From Saururus chinensis (lineage: Eukaryota > Streptophyta > Magnoliopsida > Piperales > Saururaceae): 64,000 bases of DNA. The position numbers and the translations under genes were made by a program. The DNA is taken from NCBI GenBank assembly GCA_035235625.1, contig CP141146.1, positions 15,060,501 to 15,124,500 of the forward strand, in the 5' to 3' direction. Positions 48,067-58,309 of this stretch are shown here, in pieces; the first letter of the stretch is position 1, and every line of letters begins with the position of its first letter. The notes beneath the pieces are model-generated. The model was not told where the DNA came from. It saw only the letters and a list, made by a program, of their open reading frames with translations, and did no database searches.

Positions 48067-48430
48067 CGCGGGGAAATTTCGCGCTCGGCCGAAATTTCCC
48101 CGCGCAATATAAATCCCCCCCAGCCTCGTCCTTCGCATTTCACCCTTCGCCCATCTCCTGCTGCCCACCGCCGCGCAACCTTTGTCGCACCACCACATCG
48201 CTGCGCTACCGCGCCGTCACCTCCGCCACACTGTCCCCCTCAGCCTTTGCCCCCCTCAGCCTTCGCCCCCCTCAGCCTTTGCCCACCGTCCTCCGCCTCT
48301 GTCCCCCTCCCGGTCGCCCTTCTTCCGGCCCCTCCTCCCCCTTCCGCAGGTACTGCCCCGTCGGCCTCCGCCACCGCACAGCCACTCCACCCTACCGCTC
48401 CGCCGCTTTCCGCCCCGTCACTATTAGTAT
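48067..48430 (+). promoter_or_regulatory. GC hairpin-TATA module 1 in CACTA 3
   Basis: A perfect hairpin with arms CGCGGGGAAATTTCG (48067-48081) and its complement (48090-48104) is followed 4 nt later by TATAAAT (48108-48114), then about 300 bp of C-rich, CpG-containing sequence. It looks like a core promoter with a leader. What, if anything, it transcribes is unknown. The proline-rich ORFs in the leader are not convincing genes. Confidence 0.45.
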
Positions 48431-49671
48431 AGGGGAGGGAAGAGAGAGGGGATAGGGAAGGGAAGAGAGAGAGAGAGGATAGGGGAGGGAAGAGAGAGGG
48501 GATAGGGGAGGGAAGAGAGGGAGGATGAGAGGAAATTTATTTTGATTTTTTAAAATTTTTTATTCATTTTTTTATTTTTTAAAAAATAAAAAAAATTAAT
48601 AAAATAAAATACTAATAGCGACGTATAGAAATATACGTCGCTATTAGTACGTGTATTAGCGACGTATAAATATATATGTCGCTAATACCTGTACTAATAG
48701 CGATGTATATTCCTATACGTCGCTATTAGTATTTACTTTTTTTATTTTTTTTATTTTCAAAATTAATTTTTAAAAATAAAAAATTATAAAAAAATTGAAA
48801 TTAGAGGAGAGAGGGGATAGAGAGAGAGGGGGGGAAAGAGAGGAGAGGGAGAGAGAAAGGAGAGAGAGGAGAGAGGGAGGAGAGAGAGAAGAGAGAGGGA
48901 GGAGAGAGAGAGGGGAGAGGAAAGGGGGAGAGAGAGAAGAGAGAGGGAGGAGAGAGAGAAGAGAGAGGGAAGGGAGAGAGAGGGGGAGAGAGAGAAGAGA
49001 GAGGGGAGGGAGGAGAGAGGAAGAGTAGAGAGAGGGGGAGAGAGAGAGGAGATCAAGAGAGAGGGAAAAAGAGGAGAGGGGAGGGAAGAGAGAGGGGATT
49101 GGGGAAGGAAGAGAGGGAGGGTGAGATGAATTTTATTTTGATTTTTTAAATTTTTTAATTAATTTTTTAAATTTTTTTAAAATAAAAAATTAAAATAAAT
49201 TACTAATAGCGACGTATATGAATATACGTCGCTATTAGAATAGGTATTAGCGACGACGTATATACATATACGTCGCTATTAGTATTTACTTTATTTTATT
49301 TTTTTATTTTCAAAATTAATTTTTAAAAATAAAAAATTATAAAAAATTGAAATTAGAGGAGAGGGGAGAGAGAGAGGAGACGGGAGGGAAGGGAGAGAAA
49401 GGAGAGGGGAGAGAGAGAGAGAGGAGAGAGAGGAGAGAGAGGAGAGAGAGGGAGGAGAGATCTAGAGAGAGAGGGGAGAGAGAGAAGAGAGAGGGAAGGG
49501 AGAGATAGCGATGCAAGAAATGCGTCGCAAATAGGTAACAATATATAAAGTAGTAGCGACGTTTTATTGCAACGTCGCAATATGTGTACGTTTTAGCGAC
49601 GTTTGGTTAGAAACGTCAGAATATGAAAACGTTGTAGCCACATTTCATACGAAACATCGCCAAAACGGGAT

Positions 49672-50620
49672 ACCGCGCGGGGAATTTTCATTCTCCCGCG
49701 CGGGCGAAATAAAAATACCGCGCGCGAAATCGCCCGCGCGGTATATATTCGCTCCCCACCCCTGAGTTTCTTCCATCACAGCCGTTCCTCCACCTCTCCT
49801 CCGGCGCTTCTCCCATCCACCGCCGTCCCGGCCCAACCGCCTCCAGCCCCCCGCCGCCGCAACCTGGCTCCGCCATCATCCCTTCCGTTACCCCCCCCGC
49901 CCCGCCGCCCTCCTCCCTTCCCTTCCCTTCCCCGCGCCCCGCCCAGCGTCCCTTCCCTTCCCCGTGTTCCGCCCAGCGTCCCTTTCCGCACTGTGCCGGC
50001 TGTCCTCCGCCTACCGTCCCGACCCGCTCATGCCAGAATGCCCCCCCCCCCCCCCCGCCCGCCATCCCACCCCTCGCCCGCCATCCCGCTCCTTGCCGCC
50101 GTCGTGCCGCCACGCCCGCCATCCAACCCCGCGTTGGTGAGCAGGGCCCCTAGCACCCCGCGCATGCTGTCCCGCCCGGCAAATGTCGTCCCACCTCGCA
50201 CCCGCCGGCCCACCCCAAGCTTGCTGGCCCGCCCTGCGCCCGCCATCCCGCCCAGTGCATGCCAGCCCGCGCCGCACCCACCGTTCCGCCCAGCGCATGC
50301 TGGCCCGCCCCACGCCCACCGTCCCGCCTGAGCCGCCGTCCTACCTCGTGCCGGTGAGCAGGGCCCGAGCACCATGCCCCTCCCTGCTCCCCGTGCATGT
50401 CGGCCCGCCCCGTGCCCACCATCTCGCCCGAGCCACCGTCCTACCTCGTGTCGGTGAGCAGGGCCCGAGCACCACGGCACGCCCTGCTCCCCGCGCACGC
50501 CATCCCACCCGACGCCCACCGTCCTGCCCCGCCCTGCTCCGCGCGCTGGCCTGTGATGCGGGTGCAAGTGACCTGCGCGCGCTGGGTGCAAGTGACCTGC
50601 GATGCGGGTCAGCTTCCAAA
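49672..50620 (+). promoter_or_regulatory. GC hairpin-TATA module 2 and GC-rich minisatellite in CACTA 3
   Basis: Two adjacent GC palindromes (CCGCGCGGG-type at 49672-49705, ACCGCGCG/CGCGCGGT at 49717-49741) run straight into TATATAT (49742-49748). About 850 bp of very C- and CpG-rich sequence follows, organised from about 50030 as imperfect tandem units containing GGTGAGCAGGGCCC and GCCCGCC. A 15-20 bp poly-C run starts near 50041. Long ORFs on both strands arise from the repeat and composition. Confidence 0.45.
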
Positions 50621-51176
50621 CCGGGTATTGACCCGGTTTGGTTTTTTTTTTCATTTAATTATTTTAGCGACGCTCCACAAGAGCGTCGCTAATAGAGTTT
50701 TTTTATTTTTTTAATACTTTTAGCGACGCATTTATAAACATCGTTAATTGTAATAAAATTTATTTTTTTTATTTATTTCAATAATTATATATACATTAGC
50801 GACGTTTACATAAACGTCGCTAATACAAGTTTTTAAATTATATTTTTAAAAAATAAAAAAATTAAATTTTAACAAAAAAAATAAAAAAAATATTTTTTAT
50901 TAGTGACATTTACTAAACGTTGCTAATACTATATTATTAGCAACACTTAATACAAAGCGTCGCTAATATGTACTTTTAGCGACGTTTGATATTGTGCATG
51001 CATCGAGGCCCACAAGCAGTGACTAAGCCCCACACCTAGCTCTATAGGTATAATATTGAGGTCATATATGCAAATACAAATACACTGAAGAGTTGCATTT
51101 TTCCCACCAAAAATTATCAGAAGATTAGCAAGAAAATCACAAAAAATCGTAAACAAATCGGGCATATTACAATATG

Positions 51177-52180
51177 TAACAGATAAGCATCCAGTTGTGA
51201 ATCTTGTGATTATTTGAATGAACATAGTTATTTAGATATTTAATTATGGTATTATCACAACCATAAGTTTGTGAAAGATATGACTTCATGTCGCCAATTT
51301 GCCTTTTCAGTATTTTAGAAATTCATGAAATAGTTTTATCCACTGAATATTATGAAAGGTGGCATGACAAGATTTTTCACTTAGAGGATAAAGGATTATA
51401 AATAGTTAAATAAATTGGGGACGTAACAATCCCACTGTGGTGACTTCTATGGAGTTATGTTATGAGACAGAATTCAGTATGTGATATTGTAGTACCGATT
51501 TCACAATGGTGGAATGGTACTTGGTAGAAGCATCTATGAGTTTATTAATTCTATGAATGTTGCATACTGATTCCATGATAGTGGACTATTACCAATTGTC
51601 GATATTTATGTGAGTCATATTGATTCATTTGCTCTATTTTTAGGTCCATCCTATTGGTTTGAATAGCCATGTGGGTCCATTTATTTGTTTTGTAAACTAG
51701 TGTGCTGACCTCTTAAAACTCTCTTGCTCATTGATTACATGTAGATGTACTTCTCCTACTAAGTATGAAAGTACTCATTTTTTATATTATTTACCTTTCT
51801 CAGATTAGACAAGGACATCAACATGTCCTAGTGGATACACTACTTAGGTTTGGGGATTAAGAGCTTTGTGAGAGTTAGGGAGGACTTTAGGTGCTTGGAG
51901 CTTGCAAATGTCCTCTACTTTTAGTTATTATAATTGGTACCATGTCATGTACCTTTATTATGTTGTGTTCTATTTTAGAGATGTATATTTTGGAATGTTG
52001 CTATATTTGTACTCAGTGTAAGCCTGAGATCATTTTGATTGAAAGATCATGACCATGACACTTATTTTTTAATGAGTATCACACTTAGGGTATTGATTTT
52101 CTTTGAATGAGATTTATCGTTTCCTAAAAAATGTTTTCGTTTAAGACAAATTTTAACAGGTTTTCATATTTCTAAGTTAA
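51177..52180. other. LTR-like or intergenic sequence, no gene
   Basis: It continues the sequence left of C1 (30625-30716). A CTCCTACTAAGTATGAAAGT segment near 51747 resembles one in family C LTRs (near 40630), so this may be the 3' part of another, unbounded LTR. No open frame of interest. Confidence 0.35.
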
Positions 52181-52760
52181 AAAATACAGTCGGCAACTTG
52201 CAAGATCCACACTCAATTTGCCTTACGTAATAAGTTTCTTTTTATTTATGTGTGCATTAACTTACTGATTGTCATGATGGTATGTACAAGGACCCAAGTC
52301 CATAAGGCGATGTCATCTTTATTGTTGAGGTGGCTACAGTTATGAGGGGAAAACAAGATCCTGTCATTTTCTCAAAAGTAAGTTCCAAATTAACCTATAC
52401 ACACATGAAAGAACAATTACATAGGGTGAAGATGCCAATAGTATATTCACGATCGAGTCGATAATTTCAGGAGATCGTCATTTTCTCAAAAGCAAGTTCC
52501 GAATGAACCTAGACACATGAAAGAACAATTCTTAGGATGAAGATGGCAATATTAGTTTCACGAGTCGCTAATTTCACGAGAACCAGTTCTTGAAATATTT
52601 AGTTGAGTTGAGGATGGAATAGAAGGAAAAGTCCAACCCCATTCAACATTGTAGGATCCACAACTAAAATCAACAGATGCACCTACCAAGGAGTCCAACC
52701 TCAACAACCAATATCATTTGAACTAGTTGCATAGAAAATGCAAATTTCAAAAGCAAATAA
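52180..52760. repeat. Segmental duplication, copy 1
   Basis: Shared with 53100-53640: CCACACTCAATTT..., a TGTCAT...TATGT.CAAGGAC segment, AAGGCGATGTCA, GATCCTGTC, GTAGGATCCAC and GGAGTCCAACCTCAACAACC in the same order. Within copy 1 the GTCATTTTCTCAAAAG...CACATGAAAGAACAATT segment is itself doubled (about 52360-52430 and 52470-52540). Confidence 0.75.
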
Positions 52761-52854
52761 TTTTCCAGTTCTGACTCGTCTGTATGCACCCATTAATTCC
52801 TTAAGAACCTCATTTTAGAAGAAAAAAATACAGTAATTTTTTTATTCTTCTAAC

Positions 52855-52872
52855 CCCCACCCCCCCCCCCCC
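52855..52872. repeat. Poly-C run
   Basis: A homopolymer-rich C tract between the two duplicated segments. Confidence 0.9.
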
Positions 52873-53099
52873 ATTATTTTTCTCATTAATTACCCCAATT
52901 TAAAGATGATGTTCTAAAAAAAGTTTGTGTTTTTTCCTACCAATCGATGGCAGCGAAGAAAGAAAAGGGAAAAGAGACAAAAAAAACTTTTAATATGGTG
53001 TAAATTTGAGATATTTTTAAAAAAGTTATTGAGATAAATAAGAAATAGAGTACTAAGAGAATTAATAATTAAGGGAGTGTATATAGACATGTTCTAAAT

Positions 53100-53640
53100 A
53101 TAAAAAATTTGATAACAAACTATTCACACTCAATTTACTTTATGTAATAAATATGACATACAGGAATAAAGCTAGAATGTTAAAGATTGTCATAATTGTA
53201 TGTGCAAGGACCGGACCGAGTCCCTAAGGCGATGTCACCTCTGTCGTTGACATTGCCATGTTTTTAGCGGAAAGCTTGATCCTGTCGTTTTCTAAAAGTT
53301 TCACCAGAAACAGTTCTTGAATTATTTAGTGGCGTTGAGGATAGAATTGAAGGAAAGTCCTACTCCCATTCAACATTGTAGGATCCACAACTAAAATCGA
53401 CAGTTGTACCAACTACAAATTGGAGTCCAACCTCAAAAAATTCAACACTGTAGGATCCACGACTAAAATAGACAGATGTACCAACTACTAAGGAGTCCAA
53501 CCTCAACAACCAATATCACTTCTTTATCATTTGAGCTAGTTGCTTAGATAATGAAATTTTCAGAAGCAAACATTTTTCCAGCAGTGAGTTTCTTTGTACC
53601 ATGTGCTTCATTGAGTGCCTAAACGCATTTTGTTCTACAT
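53100..53640. repeat. Segmental duplication, copy 2
   Basis: Counterpart of 52180-52760, with its own inner doubling of the GTAGGATCCAC...GGAGTCCAACCTC part (53370-53440 and 53450-53510). No coding content recognised in either copy. Confidence 0.75.
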
Positions 53641-53811
53641 CGATTTTTTTTCCACCTTGTCAAAGATACGAAGAAAATTCAAACTTATCATGCTGAAGGG
53701 ACTTGCACTGGCCTAACACACGAGACCCATAAGAGATTACCTGTGTTCTAATGTCAAATGTTCTTTTCCCGTCCACCTCGACAAGAGAGGTATCCATATA
53801 ATAGAGTAGTT

Positions 53812-53903
53812 TTGTTTTTTTGTTTTTTTTGGTACAGATGCAGCCGGTGGAGTTTATATTGTTTGTTCAAAACTACTCCCTCTGTCCCATATTTCCCATA
53901 CTA
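53812..53903 (-). mobile_element. 92-bp retroposed fragment with A-rich tail
   Basis: It is flanked by an exact 16-bp direct repeat, ATATAATAGAGTAGTT, at 53796-53811 and 53904-53919. The insert starts with a T-rich run, which on the minus strand is a 3' A-rich tail next to the repeat. That combination is the signature of LINE-type target-primed insertion. A Stowaway-like CTCCCTCTGTCCCA lies within it. The source sequence is unknown. Confidence 0.55.
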
Positions 53904-54141
53904 ATATAATAGAGTAGTTCATCTAACCAAAGACGTTACCATATCCTTCACGTTGAAATTTGCACTTCGTATTTATTCTTTGTCCTCTTCGTGACTTCTA
54001 AAAGATTCTCTGAGATCATCAAAAATGCTGTCGAGTCATACTCGTACATACCACAAAATGTCCAAACATGGCTACCGGACCATCTCGGGAGTCCTAGCTG
54101 GCACTCAACCTACAGTAGTTAGCATATTCCCAAATAATATA

Positions 54142-54339
54142 CTCTCTTCGTCTTTATTAATAATTATATTTAAAATAATAATAGTTTTTATTGAATGGTG
54201 AAACATACATCTAAGAGAATGAAAAATAAGCTTATAATACTCTTTTAAGTACCTAACTACTTAAATTAAATAAAATAAAACTATTAATATAGAACAAGTT
54301 TTTTTGTCAAATTGAGTTATTAACTTAGGATTGAGGGAA
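54142..54339. mobile_element. Stowaway-like MITE
   Basis: It opens CTCTCTTCGTCTTTATTAAT after TA and closes TTATTAACTTAGGATTGAGG... before TA. The inverted ends match imperfectly. Length of about 200 bp, AT-rich interior and TA duplication fit a Tc1/Mariner-derived Stowaway MITE. Confidence 0.5.
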
Positions 54340-54343
54340 TATA

Positions 54344-54980
54344 TATTTAATGACAATTAGGCATATGAAAAAGTTAATATACACATGTATGAATAGTTCT
54401 TGACAACAAATGTTAGAACAGATGGCGGTATGCTGAATCCAAATCCGCCCAAAACTACGTAGGTGTTCTGCAATTTTGCATACACATAGCACATATTAAT
54501 GCGACTTACATATATACTAACTGGATTCTTATATATAAGTGATATATTTCACTTAAGCTAAGAAACAAAACTTTTACCCTTCAAGGTAGGAAATGCAACT
54601 TATTCGTGAATTTGAGTTATACTTTTCAAGAAACAGTCATTACATTTTTTTACCAATTTTTCATATTTAAGACTATTTTCTAATTTTCCACTCTAATTCT
54701 TTTAAGAAATAAACAATTTATTTAAAAATGGCCACATTTTCCTGCATTTCACTAAGTTTCTCTCATACCACTAAGTGGACATGTAGGAACTTTGGGAACC
54801 TGTTGGATCCAGTTCCTAAGTTTATCCCACACCACTCCTTGGAGAGTGTGGCAACCTCTTATTATTGGTCACAAAGTCTTGATAAGGAAACCTCGTTAGC
54901 CTAGGAAATGCTTATGCAATATAAATCTATTTTGAAATGCTTATGTTGTAAATCCGTGTGAATTAACAATTAATTATGGG
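54344..54980. other. AT-rich intergenic sequence
   Basis: No open frame, repeat or terminus recognised. Confidence 0.4.
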
Positions 54981-54988
54981 GCTACCAC

Positions 54989-55252
54989 TAGAGGTGGGTA
55001 GGCCTGACCCTTTACTAATTGCCCGGTCGTGAGCCCGACCTATTCATGATAGAGCTCAGGTCGTGACGGGCCTTGAATTGAGGCCCATGGGCCTAAATCG
55101 AGGCCCTTAATATGGCCCCAAAAAGCCTTATGGCTTATTGATCGAATTTTTTTAGGCCGACCTGAGGCTCGGCACATTGGGCACGTGGGCCGTGCTGGAC
55201 GTCATCTTTGGAAGTGTGGGCCAGACCAAGCTAGGCCCTTTTTCCATCACTA
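54989..55252. mobile_element. hAT-like MITE
   Basis: It begins TAGAGGTGGGTAGGCC and ends GGCCCTTTTTCCATCACTA, the hAT-type inverted ends. Octamers GCTACCAC (54981-54988) and GTTGCCAC (55253-55260) match at six of eight positions, as expected for an old 8-bp duplication. The 264-bp interior is GC-rich with repeated AGGCCC and GGGCC words and no ORF. Confidence 0.65.
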
Positions 55253-55489
55253 GTTGCCACCCCGTGATGAAGTAGGCTAAGTTGGAGCCCAAACTAAGTT
55301 TCCAATAGATCGATCGATTTACCGAAGTTCAAGTCATTGTGTGCATAATTTCAATTCTTCAGTATTTTCCACAAGAATTCCCAATTCTCAAATTTGCATC
55401 CTCTTCTGTCCTTTTTACCCTCACCCCCTCACAGTTCCACTTGTTTAATGCACCATTTGAAAAAGGAAAAGAACATATGTGGCACATGT

Positions 55490-56760
55490 TTTGTAATTAG
55501 CTAATTTCGATGGTTAAAACAATGTTTAAACTCGATTTATGTATGTTTTGGTCTTAGGAATTTCACTAGATTTAGTTGTGGGTAAGTCGGATTTATGATT
55601 GATTAACTTAAAAATAAGAACAAATGTGTTCTTATGAATCAAGGTTGGTGACTAAGTAGTGTCAAAGGTAAAAGTTTAATTTGCACACACTCACGTATAC
55701 AATTTACTTAGATTATCTTACAATGAGTGAATTCAATGAATTTAGAAGTTTCATACTAAATTAGGGTAAATTGGTATATTTTACAATGCATCGATCGATC
55801 ACTGCAAAATGAACTAAGTCAATCGATCGATTAATCAACACTTGAATTAGACATGTAAAATTAAGCCGAGAGTTTATTGATTAATCACTATATCAATAGG
55901 TCGATCACTTGGAGAGTAATGCCCTAATTCAAATAGTGAACAATTGATCGCACTGTCAAAAGGATCAATTGATGTTTGTGTTAGTTACCTAGATTAAGTA
56001 ATTCGAAAAGAGATTTCATTGCTAATTGAAGTTAAACTCATAAACGAATTAATGGACTATATAAGGCTAGGCAAACACGAAATTGAAGAGAGAAAAACCT
56101 AGAAATTGAGAGAGAAAAGAGGAGAGATCCATTATCTATTATTTTCCAAAAGAGATCATCTTTGTGCTTTAAGTTCATGTTAATGGTGATTTCTTAAAAG
56201 ACACGCAACTGAAGAAAGAGTTTTACATACACTAAATCAAAGAGGAGTTGCAATAATCTCTAATGGAGAATTAAAGAGATCAAGGCTAAAGTCAAGGAAC
56301 AAGAAGAGCTTGTTTGAAAAGGCTAGAAGAAGACAAATCAAGTAGAAGAAAAGTTTCAAGGCCTGAGGAGAAAACTTGAAGGTCCGCAACAAAAGGAGTT
56401 TTTGGAGATCTAAATAAAGGGTTTCGGTAAGAGTCTCTACAAAAGTTGGTGGTTTGTTTGTTTCAATGTAGTGTCTTGCTTACTAGTACATTGATTTATA
56501 CTACAATGGTTTTTTACTCTAGTTGAGGTTTTCAAGTAAAAATTTATGTATTGATTTGTGTGCTTTGCATATTAATAATTTAGTAGTTTATAAGGATGTT
56601 TTGAATTGAATAAATAATATGGTTTAATTGAGTAGAGAGCTTGATTGAAATTCATGCGCATGGAAATTAAAACTTTTAATTCTTACTTCATCGAAGTGCT
56701 AGTTTAGGAGTAATTTTGTAGTCCATTAAACCATCTAAAATGATATTAAACTCTCACTCT
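55490..56760 (+). mobile_element. Copia-like LTR E2, plus orientation
   Basis: It aligns with the minus-oriented E1 (1500-2659). Shared features in order are a GTCTTAGGA segment, ATGTGTTCTTATGAATCAAG, the GATCGATCG palindrome cluster (55790-55980), TATATAAGG at 56058, an A/G-rich leader and TAGTACATTGATTT near 56488. Both ends are approximate and no duplication was identified. No internal coding region is attached. Confidence 0.55.
56058..56064 (+). promoter_or_regulatory. TATA box of LTR E2
   Basis: TATATAA followed by GGCTAGGC and an A/G-rich leader, matching the minus-strand box in E1. Confidence 0.45.
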
Positions 56761-57847
56761 CCCTCATTTGAGGTTCTTCCTTAAAAGCATCATCACCCAT
56801 CACCCCTTCATCTCGCCTCTCCATGTCCTCCAGCAAGAATCATTCCTATCCTCTAGCTCCATCACCTCATCCTTAAGAGTAGTCTTCTTATGTTTCATCA
56901 CATCTTTAGAATCAAAGAAAATGGTGGAAGAATTAATTTCATCATCTGAGAAAATGGACATCGTCTAAGGTATGTAGGTTTTGGGGAAAAGTGTTATTAT
57001 GGTCTCAGTGTATAACTATTTTGACAAATCTCATAAAAAAATTAAACTTTTATTTCAAATCGTTTGAAGAGTAGGGTTAAAAGGTTTTAACAGACACGTT
57101 AAATTTGTTTGAACTATTTGATTTTGATGTTTCTATTAAACCATTTGAACAAAAGGGTCAAAATATTATTATTGTTCTTATAAAAGTTTTTTTTCTGAAA
57201 AAATTGACTCAAGAAACAACAGTGTTAAAATGGTTTGAGAACAATGTTAAATCATTTTAAGAATAGTGTCATTGTTGTTAAATTGTTTTAACACTATTGT
57301 TTTAACAATTATAAAATTTTTACCAACTAACCAAAATTATAACACTATTGTTAAAATGATTTAACATTGTGTTTAAACAGTTTGACACTTTTGCGAAATT
57401 GTTTTAACACTATTGTTAAAATATTTTGGCTAGTTAGTAAAAACCTTATAACCTTATTAAAATAATAGCGTTAAAATAATTTGGCAACAATATCAAACCA
57501 TTTTAATATTGTTTGTTAAATCATTTTAACACTACTACTAAAAAAATTAACATTGCGTCAAAACATGTTACCACTATTGAAATATTTTTGGTTAGTTGGT
57601 GAAAATCTTATCTTTATTTAGATATTGTGTATGAGGCAAAACATCTAAATGAATCTAAGTAAATAAATATTCATGCATGTGTAAATCAAAGATAAAAAAT
57701 CATATCATATGCATACTATTACAACACAACAAAAGACAATCTATAAAAAAAGAAAAACTTCATTCCATGTATAAGAAGTTGATAGGTACTCAGACATTTT
57801 TGGATAAATGATGTGTAGTTATATATTAAATACAGATTTTAATATTC
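56761..57847. repeat. AT-rich spacer with degenerate short repeats
   Basis: From about 57100 to 57600 variants of AACACTATTGTTAAAATG and TTAAATCATTTTAA recur in both orientations, giving a loose array of direct and inverted repeats. A short open frame at 56768-56968 has no recognisable features. Confidence 0.45.
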
Positions 57848-58309
57848 TTGAGTAAGTTTTTGTCATTAGATTATTATTTATTGGTGAAAAATAATAAGAG
57901 AATCATATATGCAAGACACAAAACAGGGAAGAAACAAGGCCAGAAGACCACTCCATTGGTTACACCTCTTTGGTGCCATATAGTCCACGCAAGCTGCCAA
58001 ACTAGCAGCCACCAGAGTCTCCTCCTCCCCACGAGCTGCTTTTTTGTGATAGTCGCTCCCTCCGCCTCGATGCCTGAGTCCCCTACCAAATTGCCAATTG
58101 GGGGAACCTCCTCCATGCTGCAGTCGCTAACCAAGTCACTTGTTAGTGGCTCCGCATTGCCCCTGCTGTCGTCGCCTCCATGTGCTATGACAACTAACAG
58201 TGTGGGAACCCCATTGACTCTGCAGCCAATAATGAAGCCACCATCCAAAGATGGAGCTGCCGACGCTGCTGCTACCTTCATTGGGGTTGAGAAGGGTACA
58301 GGAGCATAA
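57848..58309 (+). CDS. Unassigned ORF upstream of the BAHD gene (doubtful)
   Basis: A 153-codon frame starts in AT-rich sequence and enters a segment with higher GC content (57950-58310). The opposite strand is also open over nearly the same interval (57874-58281). The predicted proteins are Ser/Pro/Thr-rich on plus and hydrophobic near one end on minus, and neither matches a family I know. A fragment of an old gene or transposon is more likely than an active gene, because it ends abruptly and has no visible promoter. Confidence 0.15.
   Translation: MSKFLSLDYYLLVKNNKRIIYARHKTGKKQGQKTTPLVTPLWCHIVHASCQTSSHQSLLLPTSCFFVIVAPSASMPESPTKLPIGGTSSMLQSLTKSLVSGSALPLLSSPPCAMTTNSVGTPLTLQPIMKPPSKDGAADAAATFIGVEKGTGA

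Larger units (their letters stand above)
46157..50996 (+). mobile_element. CACTA element 3 nested in C1
   Basis: The left end CACTACAACAAAAC starts at 46157 and the right end is GATATTGTG at 50996, a degenerate form of TGTTGTAGTG; CAT flanks both. The AGCGACG(C/T) motif array fills 46170-46720 and 50660-50990 and recurs inside at 47515-47640, 48610-48735, 49200-49290 and 49505-49660. Interleaved are long GA tracts (46790-47440, 47719-47950, 48430-48530, 48805-49120, 49355-49505) and two GC hairpin-TATA modules. No transposase. The CAT pair agrees with C2, which reads continuously across this point. Confidence 0.8.
30722..51171 (-). mobile_element. Solo LTR C1, host of cluster III
   Basis: The plus strand reads TGTAACACCCGAG at 30722 and GGCATATTACA at 51171, with ATATG on both sides. 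It is the reverse complement of C2, and all three insertions fall at points where C2 reads straight through: the A4 site corresponds to C2 near 37222, the B2 site to C2 near 37078 and the CACTA3 site to C2 near 36810. Removing A4, B2 and CACTA3 leaves about 4.3 kb against 4.49 kb for C2. C1 carries a 54-bp tandem repeat at about 32780-32985. The proline- and arginine-rich ORFs at 33287-34163 are LTR read-through. No internal region, so a solo LTR. Confidence 0.85.

Noticed and set aside
50028-50692. Overlapping ORFs up to 208 codons on both strands
   Set aside because: They follow a C-rich CpG minisatellite within CACTA 3, with no conserved domain.
57874-58281. Minus-strand 135-codon ORF as a membrane protein
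   Set aside because: The hydrophobic end arises from AT-rich flanking sequence and no family is recognisable.
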